This document shows, piece after piece, positions 1 to 9,978 of a DNA stretch of 64,000 nt. Both the position numbers and the translations under genes were made by a program. This stretch comes from Macrosoma leucophasiata. Lineage: Eukaryota; Arthropoda; Insecta; Lepidoptera; Hedylidae. The notes under the pieces were generated by a model. It was not told the origin of the DNA and searched no databases. It saw nothing but the letters and a program-made list of their open reading frames with translations. The stretch spans positions 4,422,001 to 4,486,000 of the forward strand of contig JAWQUS010000003.1 of assembly GCA_036365455.1 (NCBI GenBank), read 5' to 3'. How positions within the stretch are numbered: the stretch's first letter is position 1; each line of letters starts with the position of its first letter.

Positions 1-10
1 TCATGTTTCC

Positions 11-31
11 GGTAGTATTATTACATATTCT
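11..31 (+). repeat. Retroposon F, 3' end fragment
   Basis: The motif tagtattattacatattct closes the full F copies at 25253 and 56088. Only about 20 bases remain here, so this may be chance or the remnant of a truncated copy. Confidence 0.35.
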
Positions 32-383
32 ATGGTTCCCGGGCAAGCAGAGGTGACTTCTGTCTGCCAATAGTTCGAAAATTAACTTAGCGTTCAGTGT
101 CGAGCTTGTTCACTTGTGTAGATACAGACATGCACAGGGAGTGACAGAAACTACATTATTATTCTCTTTTGCAGTGAGGAATAAAAAGCCTACAAAATTA
201 TCATTTTTCTACATTACTATTCTAACGGCTTCTGCGTTACATTTCTCGCGAAAAGATGCGCTTCCTATAACTTATGAAACTTTAAGCTCTTTTTTATTTA
301 AGAGACTTTGAACTTTAATTTGGTTATATAGGCATTCACTGGCTTATATTTCATAACATCACGAACGGTTGCAGTAATAAGCT

Positions 384-640
384 TTTTTATGTTATGGAAG
401 TGGCAAACAAGCATGCAGTTCACATTGATGTTAAGTGATGACTGCAGCAAAATGCAGATATGTTACCACTACTGAGGCCTAAGGTGTTATGCCTCTGTGC
501 CGGAAATTACAGGGCCGTACATTACCACTTGATCGGAACACGGTAGTGCTGAACACTATCATTTAGCGGCAAGTATATTAGGTAATGCGGTGATGCCTAT
601 GTCCGCGAGCTCTGTCACTGGAGTTCTACTACCAGTAAAA
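384..640 (-). mobile_element. RP-A retroposon (A1)
   Basis: Read on the minus strand, it starts at the family 5' end (actggtagtagaactccag) and ends in the family tail (gcatgcttgtttgccac) followed by an A-rich stretch. About 25 bp around the 'gtctataggctgcag' part are missing, so the copy is internally deleted. No clear target-site duplication. Confidence 0.85.
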
Positions 641-829
641 ATGCTGAAATTGGTACCGTTTTTCTGGCTAACACAACCACATTTTGTTATATTTTCTTTA
701 CTTAATGTTCAATTGAGTTTTAAGGAGATGTTTCTATTTTTGCTTCTTTCTTTAATTTGCTTCTTTCTTTAATTTCCTTTATAATCATAAGCTATGACAA
801 ATTTTGAAAAATTAAAGGAACACTTAAAA

Positions 830-1003
830 CACCCCGTAATAACTTTCACAGAGACACAACATCTAAGGTCTCAGGGCTGGCAACCCATATGCATTTTGAC
901 CTCTGGTCTTTCTGTGTGTCTGTTTTGGTGTCTATAGGCTGCAGTTATCACTTAACATCAATGTGAACTGAAAGCTTGTTTGCCACCTTAGAATAAAAAA
1001 AAA
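830..1003 (+). mobile_element. RP-A retroposon (A2), 3' half
   Basis: Contains the A2 diagnostic string (cccgtaataactttcacaga), the shared 'gcattttgacctctggtctt' block, the tail 'caatgtgaactgaaagcttg' and a 3' poly(A). The 5' hairpin half is absent, so it is a 5'-truncated older copy. Confidence 0.8.
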
Positions 1004-1065
1004 AATACCAAAAAGTGATCACCGCGGTCTTTATTTTGATATCGGGCTCGTTGATAGTATTGACA

Positions 1066-1363
1066 TCTATACAAATAAATAAACTTGGAGTGTCTGTTTG
1101 TAATATAAAAATAACCGCTTTTTACTAAATGCATATGTATGTATACACTGTACATTTTTTATAATTTTTGTCTCTCTGTCTGTTTGTTCCCGCTAATCTC
1201 GGGAACGGCTGGACCTATTTTGACGGGACTTTCACTGGAAGATAGCTTATGTAATAAGGAGTAACTTAGGCTACTTTTATACTAGCTCTGCTCTACGACT
1301 TCGTCTGGGTAGATACTGAACAATCATAAATTCTCACGCGGGCGGAGTCGCGCTCACATCTAG
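1066..1363 (+). mobile_element. Hel-1 Helitron-like element, non-autonomous
   Basis: Starts TCTATACAAATAAATAAA after an A and ends CTAG before a T, as Helitrons do when inserting between A and T. Inside are the conserved 'gagtgtctgtttgtaatat', a TCTG-rich stretch, 'gacgggactttcactgg' and 'aaggagtaacttaggctac'. The two end blocks 'gacttcgtctggg' and 'gggcggagtcgcgc' are inverted and could form the terminal hairpin. There is no Rep/helicase coding capacity, so it would need a partner in trans. It resembles the lepidopteran Lep1-type Helitrons (family knowledge). Confidence 0.85.
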
Positions 1364-1609
1364 TAGTAAAATAAAAATATTGCTTTGCACGCAAGAACCT
1401 TAACATCTGTAGGCAACGGAAGGTATTACTCAAAGATAGTATAATAATGAAATGCTATGCATAACATTTTCTATTAGAATCCACTTCGTAAACCTGCATA
1501 GAGTGGCTATAAATTTTAATGCTTTATTACAAACTGTTTTATCATTCAAGATCTGTGGGCAAATGTGTGAATTTAATATGAAATGCTGGGTGGTGTTTGG
1601 GATTGCATT

Positions 1610-1952
1610 TTGTGATATCGCCATAGAGCAACACGGGCCATCGGCCGCGGCGGACTGGAGGGGAGTAGCCATATGCAGGCTTTCCCCTCTGTCAAAGTAC
1701 AAGACCAAATGGGCCTATGCTTGTCGCCTAGAAGTTTAAATGTGTGCGTGAAATTGTTTATGTACTTTGTTAAAGTCAAGGGTCAAGGTGTGAGTTTCGT
1801 AGTAATAGACGATGTTTGTAGTGTGTGTGTATGTGTCCCACGCATTTCCCAAAAAATGACAGACTGTTATGCATCGGTAATAAACGCTATGGCTACTCCT
1901 CTGCCTCCGGTCCGCCGCGGCGGCCGGTGGCCCGCGTTGCTCTTTGGATATC
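1610..1952. mobile_element. Inverted-repeat element with GC-rich 60-bp arms
   Basis: The left arm (about 1612-1672, containing gagcaacacgggccatcgg and ggagtagccata) is matched in inverse by the right arm (about 1889-1949, containing tatggctactcctctgcc and ggcccgcgttgctc). The loop is about 215 bp, AT-rich, with a (gt)n-like run. Arms are about 85% identical by eye. It looks like a MITE or foldback element; no target-site duplication could be fixed. Open frames crossing it are by-products of the arms. Confidence 0.65.
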
Positions 1953-2222
1953 GCATATAAAATTGGTCAAACATTGAACAAGTACTTCAGCTTGAGATCC
2001 GTTTGCTGTAATATGGATGTCCTTCTGAGGATTTGAGGTTAAGATACAACTACGTCAATCTGATTGTTATGCATAATTTGATTTTACATAAATTTCCTTA
2101 CGGGAAAGATGAACGCACCTTTTACCTAAATTATTACACTATTCCGTGCCTAAACTTATTCTAATGCAGGATCAAGAAAATCGATCGGCACTACATTACA
2201 AGTTCCGAAATGAATCATTAAA

Positions 2223-2300
2223 CGTAACTTCACACTGTAATCCCCGAAGAGGTAGGCAGAGATAAATACATTCATACAAGTATTCATGCAAACACCATAA
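2223..2300 (-). mobile_element. SINE-G, 3' end fragment
   Basis: Matches the 3' terminal ~75 bp of SINE-G on the minus strand: cgtaacttcacactgtaatc, then ccccgaagaggtaggcagag. The tRNA head is missing. Confidence 0.7.
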
Positions 2301-2919
2301 ATCAGTGGTATCAGTGAGTGACCTACTACCACTAATAGACTGATAAGTAGCAACTCACTCAAAGATACGTTTTTCTGATTGCCTAAAAGATGCAATATTT
2401 TTCCTTTTCATATAAAGTGCTAGTAAGTGATTGGAAAAATTGTGACTTACACCTTTGCATAATACTTACATAAAATTTTAAATTAAAAAAAACCTTTTCC
2501 AAATTATTAATTCTGTTATCTTGATCGTTACAGAGATTTATGTGTTCAGAACCATCAACATTTGACCACTTACCTCTAAATTGGAATTCAACACTGAATG
2601 ATGAATGGCTCTAGTGAATAAATATGTTAAATCAAAAGTAATACGTTTAAACAGAAATACTGTAATAAACAATCTTGGAGTTTTCTCTAAAATTCGTACA
2701 GTTACGAGCAATAAAACGGGAGAGTTATGGTTATTTTATATGCGCCAGAAAATTGTGGAAGTCGAGCACTCTAAAATTCATATTTTATAACCCAGCGACA
2801 TATTTACCCGTAATGTGCTATTTGAGAAATAATTAAAAGTTTCAGTGCAATGAAATATGGCTGAAACGTGATAAAATTAATGTGGAAGCTGCATAATTTA
2901 AGCCGAGATAAAAATTTTC
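2301..2919. other. AT-rich, nothing recognised
   Basis: No repeat family from elsewhere in the window, no splice-flanked open frame and no tandem structure was found. An open frame of 61 codons at 2605 lacks any recognisable motif. Confidence 0.5.
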
Positions 2920-3017
2920 ACTCGTTCGTTTCTGTCCATTTACGTAGAAGTACTGTAATATCGTGAGCATTTTAACTTATAGTCATTTCCATTTCAAAAT
3001 CTGCGCTGCTTAAACAT
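2920..3017. repeat. Local duplicated segment, copy 1
   Basis: About 98 bp nearly identical to 3645-3742 in direct orientation (shared ctgtccatttacgtagaagt, then agtcatttccattt). The two copies flank the SINE-G at 3131. This is either a short segmental duplication or two copies of an unclassified repeat. Confidence 0.75.
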
Positions 3018-3130
3018 TGTTTTTCATAAAAAATGTGTTTGGAGTGTTAGTTACATGTTCCAAATACAGGTTGCATACGTTATGGGGTTTGAAATAGAAA
3101 GTGATGGATAACAAAAAGTAGAAATAACCT

Positions 3131-3432
3131 AACTGCCTTAGTAGCGTAGTGGTAGCAGGCCACTACTACTACGCTGGGGGTCCTGGGTTCAATTCCCGGG
3201 TCGGGGAATATCAGAGATAACGATTTAAAATCTTTTATCTCTGGTTCTATTGGGATTTTTCTATTTTCTGGAAGTTTCTCGGAATTTAGAAATGTGCCCG
3301 GAGATGGCAACAGGTTCGCCACCTGTTACATGGGTCAAAACGTAAACGGCGAGTCGTGGGTGTTTGCATGTATGCTTGAATGCATGCATTTACCTCTGCC
3401 TACCCCTTCGGGGATTACAGGCCTGAAGTTAC
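3131..3432 (+). mobile_element. SINE-G, full-length tRNA-derived SINE
   Basis: The head reads as a tRNA-like Pol III promoter: A-box region 'tagcgtagtggtagcagg' and B-box 'gggttcaattcccgggtcgg'. The body holds 'tttctattttctggaagttt' and 'caggttcgccacctgttac', and the end is 'cttcggggattacaggcctg'. A perfect 13-bp target-site duplication (gtagaaataacct, 3118-3130 and 3433-3445) fixes both ends, showing target-primed insertion. It resembles the lepidopteran Metulj-type SINEs. Confidence 0.93.
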
Positions 3433-3644
3433 GTAGAAATAACCTTGAAATAAAAGTATTTTTACGGATATCTCACGTACATTAAACTTAAATTATTTTT
3501 TTAATCAACCCGTCGTTTTTCAGCTCTTGTGATCCCGGGCAGACTAAGGTGACATTTGTCTGACAGCAGTTTGGAAAATTATATGTAGCTACCTCCATTT
3601 CGCAAACGCCTTGCGTAGCGTTCAAAATTGACTCATGGTATCTA

Positions 3645-3742
3645 TTCGCTGGTTCGTTTCTGTCCATTTACGTAGAAGTACTGTAATATAGTGAGTATTT
3701 TACCTCATAGTCATTTCCATTTCTAAATCTACGCTGCCGAAA
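3645..3742. repeat. Local duplicated segment, copy 2
   Basis: Direct repeat of 2920-3017, about 725 bp downstream, with a handful of substitutions (for example atatagtgag versus atatcgtgag). Confidence 0.75.
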
Positions 3743-3902
3743 CAAATTCGGTATTTGCAAGAATTTCACGAATCAACCAATTTTCCAGGTTAAAATAAAT
3801 TGAAACAACAAAAAAAAATTCACAAGAGGGGACCCTATTTTATTTTTGCAAAAAATTCGTTATTTGTATGGTAATTACATATATATATACGAGTATATAA
3901 AA

Positions 3903-4140
3903 TCTATTGCTGTTCGTTAGTCTCGCTAAAACTCGAGAACGACTGGACCATTTGGCTAATTTTGGTTTTGAATGATTTTTGGGAGTACAGGGAAGGTTTA
4001 TAAGATAAGAAAATATGAAGAAATTGAAGGCAAATAGTAAAAACCACAATTTTATTTTCCCATACAAATAGTCCGTATCTATCAAATCTTTGACACATTA
4101 TTTCATTCTGAGGCAATACGAAGTTCGCTGGGTCAGCTAG
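3903..4140 (+). mobile_element. Hel-3 Helitron-like element
   Basis: Begins TCTATTGCTGTTCGTTAG after an A and ends 'tgggtcagctag' before a T. The body contains 'aaaactcgagaacgactgg', 'ttggttttgaatgatttttg' and 'gaggcaatacgaagttcgc', all found inverted in the copy at 14740. No coding capacity beyond chance frames. The A/T junctions and CTAG end support a Helitron assignment. Confidence 0.75.
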
Positions 4141-4141
4141 T

Positions 4142-4630
4142 ATATTATAGAAGTCACAAGTTCCGAACGTAATGACGCCAAAAATAAAAAAATACAGATA
4201 ACAAAAAGCACAAATAACCTTTTTCGGAAATAGTTTTAAAATGATCAAAAATACTTGAGGATAGCAGTGCTTTCATAATAACGCCTTCAGGCTTCTTCAT
4301 TGGTTCCAGCATATCAACATTTGTTTTTTTTTTAATATTAAGTTTGAACATACACTTATTTAAAAACCTGGCTTTTTTGTCTGTATTTCTTACCAAATTT
4401 CACGATTTCACTAGGCCAACGGAAAGTTCATTGATTTCCCTAGAAATGCATGAAAATATGCACATAAATGATAGTGTCTCTTAATTGAATTTACTTTATA
4501 AGTCCCAGAGCCCCTGGGAAATTGAGACTTAAATATTTGGTATTAATTTCAATTGGATATCTCCACACACTCACGAGAAATACAGACTTGACAGAGACAC
4601 AACAAAGTGATTATATTGGAGTTCCATTTT
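4142..4630. other. AT-rich, nothing recognised
   Basis: Contains a short poly(T) tract near 4322 and chance frames only. No family match inside the window. Confidence 0.5.
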
Positions 4631-4815
4631 TAGGGTTCCGTAGTAAACATGGAACCCTTTATAGTTTCGCCATGTCCGTCTGTCTGTCTGTCCGTCCGCG
4701 CAACAGTTTAGCGCATAAACTATTGGTACTAAAGACTTGAAATTTGGCACCTTTACCACGCCGACAAAGTAGTAAAATAAAAACGTGACATTTTTTTTAT
4801 TTGGGGTACCTTTTC
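4631..4815 (+). mobile_element. 'GGGTTCCGTA' repeat (unclassified, probably MITE-like)
   Basis: Starts tagggttccgtagtaaacat, then 'ggaaccctttatagtttcg', a (TCTG/TCCG)n stretch, 'cttgaaatttggcaccttta' and an A/T-rich end. This is a common lepidopteran interspersed sequence; relatives are at 24972 and 59880. A second 'ggggtacc' near 4803 may belong to its inverted end. Confidence 0.6.
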
Positions 4816-5140
4816 TACATGTCACGTGCGGATATTTTATTTATTTTTCGTTTTTTATAGCGTTGGATAGGTCTTTTAATGATTACGCCGCGCGTGGACC
4901 GACACGCAATTAACCGGTTCTTTCCTTTTTAAAGTACCCTAAAAGCACTTCTAACCTCTAGTTCAGTATCTAGCATCCAGTGAAACCCAATGTTGACGCA
5001 CAAACTTGGATCTGCAAAACGATTGCATCAATGTGAAAGTAAGTAACAAATGATTTTGAGATTAAGTTACGTTACGCAGACTTTCCAATGTCGTGGAAAT
5101 GCTTAAGAGTTATCCAGCTGATAGTGTTGTTTATACTTCT

Positions 5141-5428
5141 ATATAATAATGGCAACCCATTATACGTCCTCTGAAGCGCGCATGGCCCAGCGGCTGGTGT
5201 AGATCGTAAGCGATCTGCTCGGTTAAGCACTACGGGCGCGGTCGGGTAGTGTGATGGGTGACCGCTAGTGGCAAATTAAATGCGCGTTTCCGTGCTTCGG
5301 AGGGCACGTTAAGCCGTCGGTCCCGGTTGCTATCGATGGATAGCAGTCGTTAAACCTTTTCGGAGGCCTTATGGGCGGTTTGAAAACATCCGACAGCGGG
5401 TTGGCCACTAACCCACCCACCTGGGCAC
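5141..5428 (+). mobile_element. 5S-SINE, left half of an inverted composite
   Basis: From 5171 it reads as a 5S-SINE head: 'gaagcgcgcatggcccagcg', then gttaagca, cgggcgcggt and gatgggtgaccgc, the 5S rRNA box A, intermediate element and box C. The shared core (cgtgcttcggagggcacg) follows, to about 5428. The preceding 5141-5168 (ataataatggcaacccatta) is the reversed 3' tail of another copy, so this + strand copy sits inside, or was joined to, a minus-strand one. Confidence 0.8.
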
Positions 5429-5612
5429 TAGTCTCTTCCCTTTTGGGGGGGGGAGGCCTGGAGCTTACTTCACCACGCTGCTCCAATGCGGAAACGCGCA
5501 TACGCGCATTTAATTTGCCACTAGCGGTCACCCATCACACTACACGACCGCGCCCATAGTGCTTAACCGAGTAGATAGCTTACGACCAGCCGCCGGGTCA
5601 TGCGCGCTTCAG
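5429..5612 (-). mobile_element. 5S-SINE, right half of an inverted composite
   Basis: On the minus strand it carries the same 5S-like head (ending gcgcgcttcag at 5612) and the 3' part 'gaggcctggagcttactt'; the central ~190 bp are deleted. With 5171-5292 it forms an inverted repeat with arms of about 120 bp, heads facing outward at both ends. Confidence 0.8.
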
Positions 5613-5647
5613 TAGGTATATAGCTACTTCTATATCTATATAATACT

Positions 5648-5870
5648 TCTATACTAATATCACAAAGAGAAAACATTTGCGTTTTTGTATGTATGTTTGT
5701 GATGTTTTCACACAAAAACCACTGGATCGATTTAGAAAATTCTGTCACCAGACTATAGTACATTCATTGAAAGTCGGGGCGAACCGCTATGATAAAATAT
5801 AAATTACCTGGGTTTTTCCCGCGACTTTATACGCGCATTACTCTCGTACTTGTCGGGATTTCGGAGAATA
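5648..5870 (+). mobile_element. Helitron-like 5' fragment
   Basis: Starts TCTATACTAATATCACAAAG and continues 'aaaccactggatcgatttag', 'aaaattctgtcaccagac' and 'acctgggtttttcccgcg', the layout of a common lepidopteran Helitron 5' region. No CTAG terminus was found downstream, so it is 3'-truncated. Confidence 0.6.
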
Positions 5871-5914
5871 CTGTCTTAGTACTCGCCTACGCTTCTTTTT
5901 GTCCCAAAAGACAT

Positions 5915-6005
5915 CCAATGCCAAACAAAAACCTCCCCAAAAGATAATTACAACGAACGGTCCTCCGCCGCCGTCATCTGGCGATCAAGCTCGCAATCTT
6001 CGGCT
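5915..6005 (-). mobile_element. RTE-type LINE ORF2 C-terminal fragment
   Basis: The string 'acaacgaacggtcctccgcc' followed by 'gccgtcatctggcgatc' corresponds, on the minus strand, to the C-terminal part of lepidopteran RTE-like LINEs; compare 40790 and 18536. Heavily degraded; no open frame. Confidence 0.5.
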
Positions 6006-6010
6006 TTTAC

Positions 6011-7365
6011 TATGGCCAGTAATTTGTAGTTTGTAGGTTGTTTGTACCCTGGCGTTGTCTGTCAGTCACACAATAACTGAGTCTGTAACGGAAGATTATG
6101 TTAACAAAGTTAATGTTTATAATTAATGTCGATGAAGCGTATTTTAGCGTAGATAGTTTCGGCAGGTAAAGCTTGTTCTGTCAATAAATTTGTTAAAACT
6201 TATGCTATTATATGATTCAAGGTTAAAGTGAAACCAGACTTTTGACAAGAAATATTTTTACGTCCCTAGCTTTGGAGAGAAAAACGAACGCTTGCAATTT
6301 CACTACAAATAAGAATCATAAAATCATACTAAATGGAATTTTCATAGCTGGAATCGCAAACTGTGACGCCATAGCATTAACTTTAACGACTGTCTGGCAA
6401 CTGTTTATTTGCTATCTCGCTCGCACTCACCCTTTTCCTTATAAATAAAGAAAGACAGATAATAAGATGAAATAGATAAGAGGATGAATCATTGAATCAC
6501 ACCTCAGAAGTTAAGTTAATTATTGTTTCTGAGATATCTATGAAATTACACACTTTATAATAACACTCGCCTTATAATTATATGATTTTTGGATAGATAA
6601 AAAGACACGCACGCTTAGCTCTGGATTAAAAAGTTACGGTGGTGATCATAAAAGTATAAAATTAAACTTTATTGACAGCAGAACAATAATAATATAGACA
6701 AGACTCTAAAGTCAATTTAAGCTCGCTCTTCAAATAATAATTGTTGCGCAATTAATAAAAGTAGGTATAAATTAACCTCTCATTAATAAAAGGTAAAAAA
6801 TGTAATTCCAATCTTAAAATATGTCACCTTGCTCATCGCTCCAACACAGGCGGGGTTTTAATACCACAGACTGTTATCAAGCGTTGATATAAAGAAAAGC
6901 GAAATAATAGTAATAAATCAGAAAGCTCGTATCAGTGTTTATGGGCAGTTTCGCTTTCATTTCGACCGCTAGGCATTGTTTTAATAATCCATAAACTAGG
7001 ATAACGTTCGACGATGTAAAGGCTTTTCACACGAAACGGTAATTGACGCGCTGTTTTATTATGTTGACGTGAGCTCGTTGGCTGAATAGTGGTAGAATGA
7101 AAAGTGTTTTCAAGTCATTTGAGGGCAATATCGATCTTTCTCGACGCATTTATACGGATGAAAGTACTTGTAAATCATATTTTACCATAGAAAATTTATT
7201 TCATTGGCAATTTTATCACTTGTGATAATAAATGATCTACCTAAAAACGAATACAGTTCGTAGTTGAGTGGCCAAAGTTAATTAAAATAACCTAAATGAC
7301 ATAGATCGTTAGTAATTTTAGACGCTGCTATAGTAATAAATTATGAACACGAAAAGCTATAATTT
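6011..7365. other. AT-rich spacer, nothing recognised
   Basis: About 1.35 kb without a match to any family in the window. No long open frame, tandem array or strong hairpin was found. This could be unique intergenic or intronic DNA. Confidence 0.5.
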
Positions 7366-7412
7366 TCGACACAGAGACATATCAACTTAGACCTCAGGAG
7401 TGGCAACCTACC
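7366..7412 (+). mobile_element. RP-A (A2) short fragment
   Basis: The string 'cacagagacatatcaactta' followed by 'gacctcaggagtggcaacct' matches the A2 centre. Both ends are lost. Confidence 0.55.
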
Positions 7413-7499
7413 AGATTTTAATTTTGAAGTTATGATGCTTTTGTAATATTTAATCAAAATAAGGCGAAAAATATGTTTTTTAAATCAAAAGAATTATCC

Positions 7500-7637
7500 T
7501 CTTATTCATAAACGTATTTTAGCTAAAGCGTTGCTAATCTCTCCTTTGTCTTTTTCTATCCTACACATTTGACAATGCAACTGACTAAGACAAAACATTC
7601 TACAGCAAAAACGTATCTAATGTACGTTTATGAATTA
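7500..7637. mobile_element. MITE R, copy 1
   Basis: Terminal inverted repeats 'cttattcataaacgta' at the left and 'tacgtttatgaatt' at the right enclose about 110 bp with 'tagctaaagcgttgctaatc'. The same element lies inverted at 16734. No transposase; superfamily not assignable without certain target duplications. Confidence 0.75.
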
Positions 7638-7639
7638 AA

Positions 7640-8410
7640 AAAGTATATAAGATGTCAAGACGCCAAGATTGGTGAAAAACAAATATGTGGGAGATATAAA
7701 CAAATTTGTCAAATTAATTCTGCTGTCTTATGAATTAATAAAGAGATAAAACTTTCGCGTTTATAACCTTACCATAATTAATATTTGCATAATTGCTTTA
7801 TTTATACATTCAATGTTTGTAAATCCTCGAAACAATAAAATATTAAGGAGATTCGTGACTGTTAATAACAGTTGTAAAACGTTTATAAAATTAGCGAAAT
7901 AATGGTGAAAATATTGTATAAATTATGTTACTAAAATCAAAGGGATTGGACTTTTTGGGGATTTGCGTACTATGTAGCGTTAAGAAAAAATAAAAGTTCA
8001 TAAATTTTTCGGACGAAAATTCAACGGTAACCTAACAGAAGTACTCAAACACAAAAATATTTTCAGTTCCACTATCATTCATGGATTCCGGCGATTATTT
8101 TGGGTTCATCTGGTAACACATTTATGTGTTATCAGATTAGAGGGCAAAAATGAACACAACATTTTACTCCGAAAATATCTTACACCATTTATAAAGCCTG
8201 GATTTGTTATAGCAAATAGAATTCGAATACAATGGTTTTCATATTTTGAGTTAATCATGTTTTACATTATTGTGTATTTTAACAAGTGATGGTAGCTTTA
8301 TGTTTGATGACTTCTTGGAGTAGTGGAAGGAGAAATCTATTGCAAGACCTAAGACTCCAGATTCGGTTCGAGAATCAAACACGGGCTTAGAATCGTTTTT
8401 TTCATGGCAT
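7640..8410. other. AT-rich spacer with one short hairpin
   Basis: No gene or repeat family. At 8110-8139 the arms atctggtaacacat and atgtgttatcagat form a near-perfect 14-bp stem with a 2-nt loop; its meaning is unknown. Confidence 0.5.
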
Positions 8411-8714
8411 TTTACTGGTGGTAGAGCTCCAGTGACGGAGCTCGCGGGCGTAGGCACCACCGCATTACCTAACTTGCCGCACCGCATTAATACTTGCCGC
8501 TAAATGGTAGTGTTCAGCACTATCGTATTCCGGTCAGGTGGTTATGTACGGCCCTGTAATTTCCGGCACAGAGGCATAACACCTTTGGCCTCAGGAGTGG
8601 TAACGCATCTGCATTTTGACCTTGGTATTTGCGTGAGTGTCTATAGGCTGCAGTCATCACTTAACATCAATGTTAACTGCAAGCTTGTTTAGCACTTCAA
8701 TTACATTTAAAAAA
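8411..8714 (+). mobile_element. RP-A retroposon (A1), near full length
   Basis: Reference copy of the family. The 5' end tttactggtggtagagctcc is followed by cagtgacggagctcgcgg, giving a nested hairpin (ggtggt/accacc outside, gagctcc/ggagctc inside). Then come 'attaccta', 'gccgctaaatggtagtgttc', 'ctgtaatttccggcacagag', 'gcattttgacct', 'ctataggctgcagtcatcac', 'aagcttgtttagcac' and an A-rich tail. It encodes nothing and shows no tRNA-like boxes. A short internal duplication (cttgccg...cattaatacttgccg) lies at 8473-8500. The tail resembles 3' ends of Jockey/CR1-like lepidopteran LINEs, so it may be mobilised by such a LINE. Confidence 0.88.
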
Positions 8715-9162
8715 TGGGCCCTTCAGCGTTCCGCTGAGCTAACTGAGAGCTAAGTGAGATTCAATATATTTAACTTCCCGTGACAACAGATGCTGATAAA
8801 GATAATTTTCCAATTGTGTATGCATGTATGCAACTGTCTTTACCCCTTTCAGAAAATAGCGAAGCAGAAATTATGGTTTTTAATCACCATATGGTTGACA
8901 AGGCTTTGGTCTGATGGCTTCTTCAGAAAAGTATGTCGCTTTTGATGATGTGTAACCAGCACTTTTTCTAATGAGAACGATGCCACGTTTTACAGTATGT
9001 GGCGTAATATAGGAACGGTAGTCATCAAGTATAGTTATACTATACAGTACACGTGAATGCGATTCCTTAATAAATTCTAATGCTTAAAAAAATTGTTATA
9101 CTTATGTATATTACTTAATTGTTTCCTGGTGAAACGAACAAGATTCATAAGTATATTTAATA
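8715..9162. other. Spacer, nothing recognised
   Basis: No family match and no open frame of note in about 450 bp. Confidence 0.5.
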
Positions 9163-9504
9163 CTAGCTGTGCCCGCGACTTCGTCCGCGTGAGAATTTAT
9201 GATTATTCAGTATCTACCCGGACGAAGTCTAGGGCGCAGCTAGTATAAAACTAGCCTAAGTTACTCCTTATTACATAAGCTGTCTGCCAGTGAAAGTTTC
9301 GTCAAAATCGGTAAAGCCGTTCCCCAGATTAGCCGAAACAAACAGACAGACAGACATACAAAAATTATAAAAAATGTTGTTATAGTTTAAGTACCGTGTA
9401 TGTATGTGTATGCATTTAGTAAAAGCGGTTATTTTTATATTTCAAACAGACACTCCAATTTTATTTATTTGTATGTATTTATGTATGTAGTATGTATGTA
9501 TAGA
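9163..9504 (-). mobile_element. Hel-1 Helitron-like element
   Basis: On the minus strand it starts TCTATACATACATACTACAT (an expanded ACAT run near the start) and ends CTAG at 9163. The 3' region has two inverted blocks, 'gacttcgtccgcgtgag' and 'ggacgaagtctagggcgcag', that can pair. An internal 'ctagt' at 9240-9244 shows a second end-like block. Flanks A and T at the two ends fit Helitron insertion. Confidence 0.85.
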
Positions 9505-9532
9505 TTTTCACTAGTGGTAGGGCTCCAGGAGA
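9505..9532 (+). mobile_element. RP-A 5' end fragment
   Basis: The string 'tcactagtggtagggctcca' resembles the RP-A 5' end directly after the Hel-1 boundary. Too short to be sure. Confidence 0.35.
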
Positions 9533-9599
9533 TTGAAGGTAGGAACAAAATAACGTTCAGCGATATCGAGTTCCGATTAGGGGATATTTTTTAAATACA

Positions 9600-9690
9600 T
9601 ATAATGAAGGTGGCAAACAAGTGTGCAGATGTTAAGTGATGACTGCAGCCAATAGACACCCACACAAATATAGAGACAATAGAGGCACGA
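9600..9690 (-). mobile_element. RP-A 3' fragment
   Basis: Minus-strand tail portion: 'ggtggcaaacaagtgtgcag', 'atgttaagtgatgactgcag', 'caatagacacccacacaaa'. Truncated after this point. Confidence 0.65.
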
Positions 9691-9799
9691 AGAGACACAT
9701 TTAGACATAGTCACGGAGACTGAATATTGATAACTTAGTCATGCAGGCAGATGCATTTATAAATGGTGGCAGACAAGCATTAAGAGCGTATACATTTTG

Positions 9800-9935
9800 G
9801 CACGAACTCCCCTCTGAGGTGATCCCTCGGTGCTAAAATATATCTTCAAAAATGACGTCAAAAGAGTCCTTCAGGGCTGGCAATGCGTTGGCAACTATCC
9901 TAGTGTTGCAAATGTTCAACGGCCACGGTGATGAG
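9800..9935 (+). mobile_element. Jockey-type LINE 3' fragment
   Basis: Contains 'cctctgaggtgatccctcgg', 'tcaaaagagtccttcagggc' and 'tggcaatgcgttggcaact', which also occur at 36040-36240 (minus) and 50600-50720 (plus). These encode the last residues of ORF2 and the 3' UTR of a non-LTR retrotransposon. Only the end survives. Confidence 0.6.
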
Positions 9936-9978
9936 TTAACTCGGTGTGCGTAATGAGATCGCAAGTGTGCGGCAGAGC

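Noticed and set aside
5131..5635. Target duplication tacttctatat around the inverted 5S composite
   Set aside because: The right copy lies about 12 bases away from the head end, and similar 'acttctata' strings occur several times nearby.
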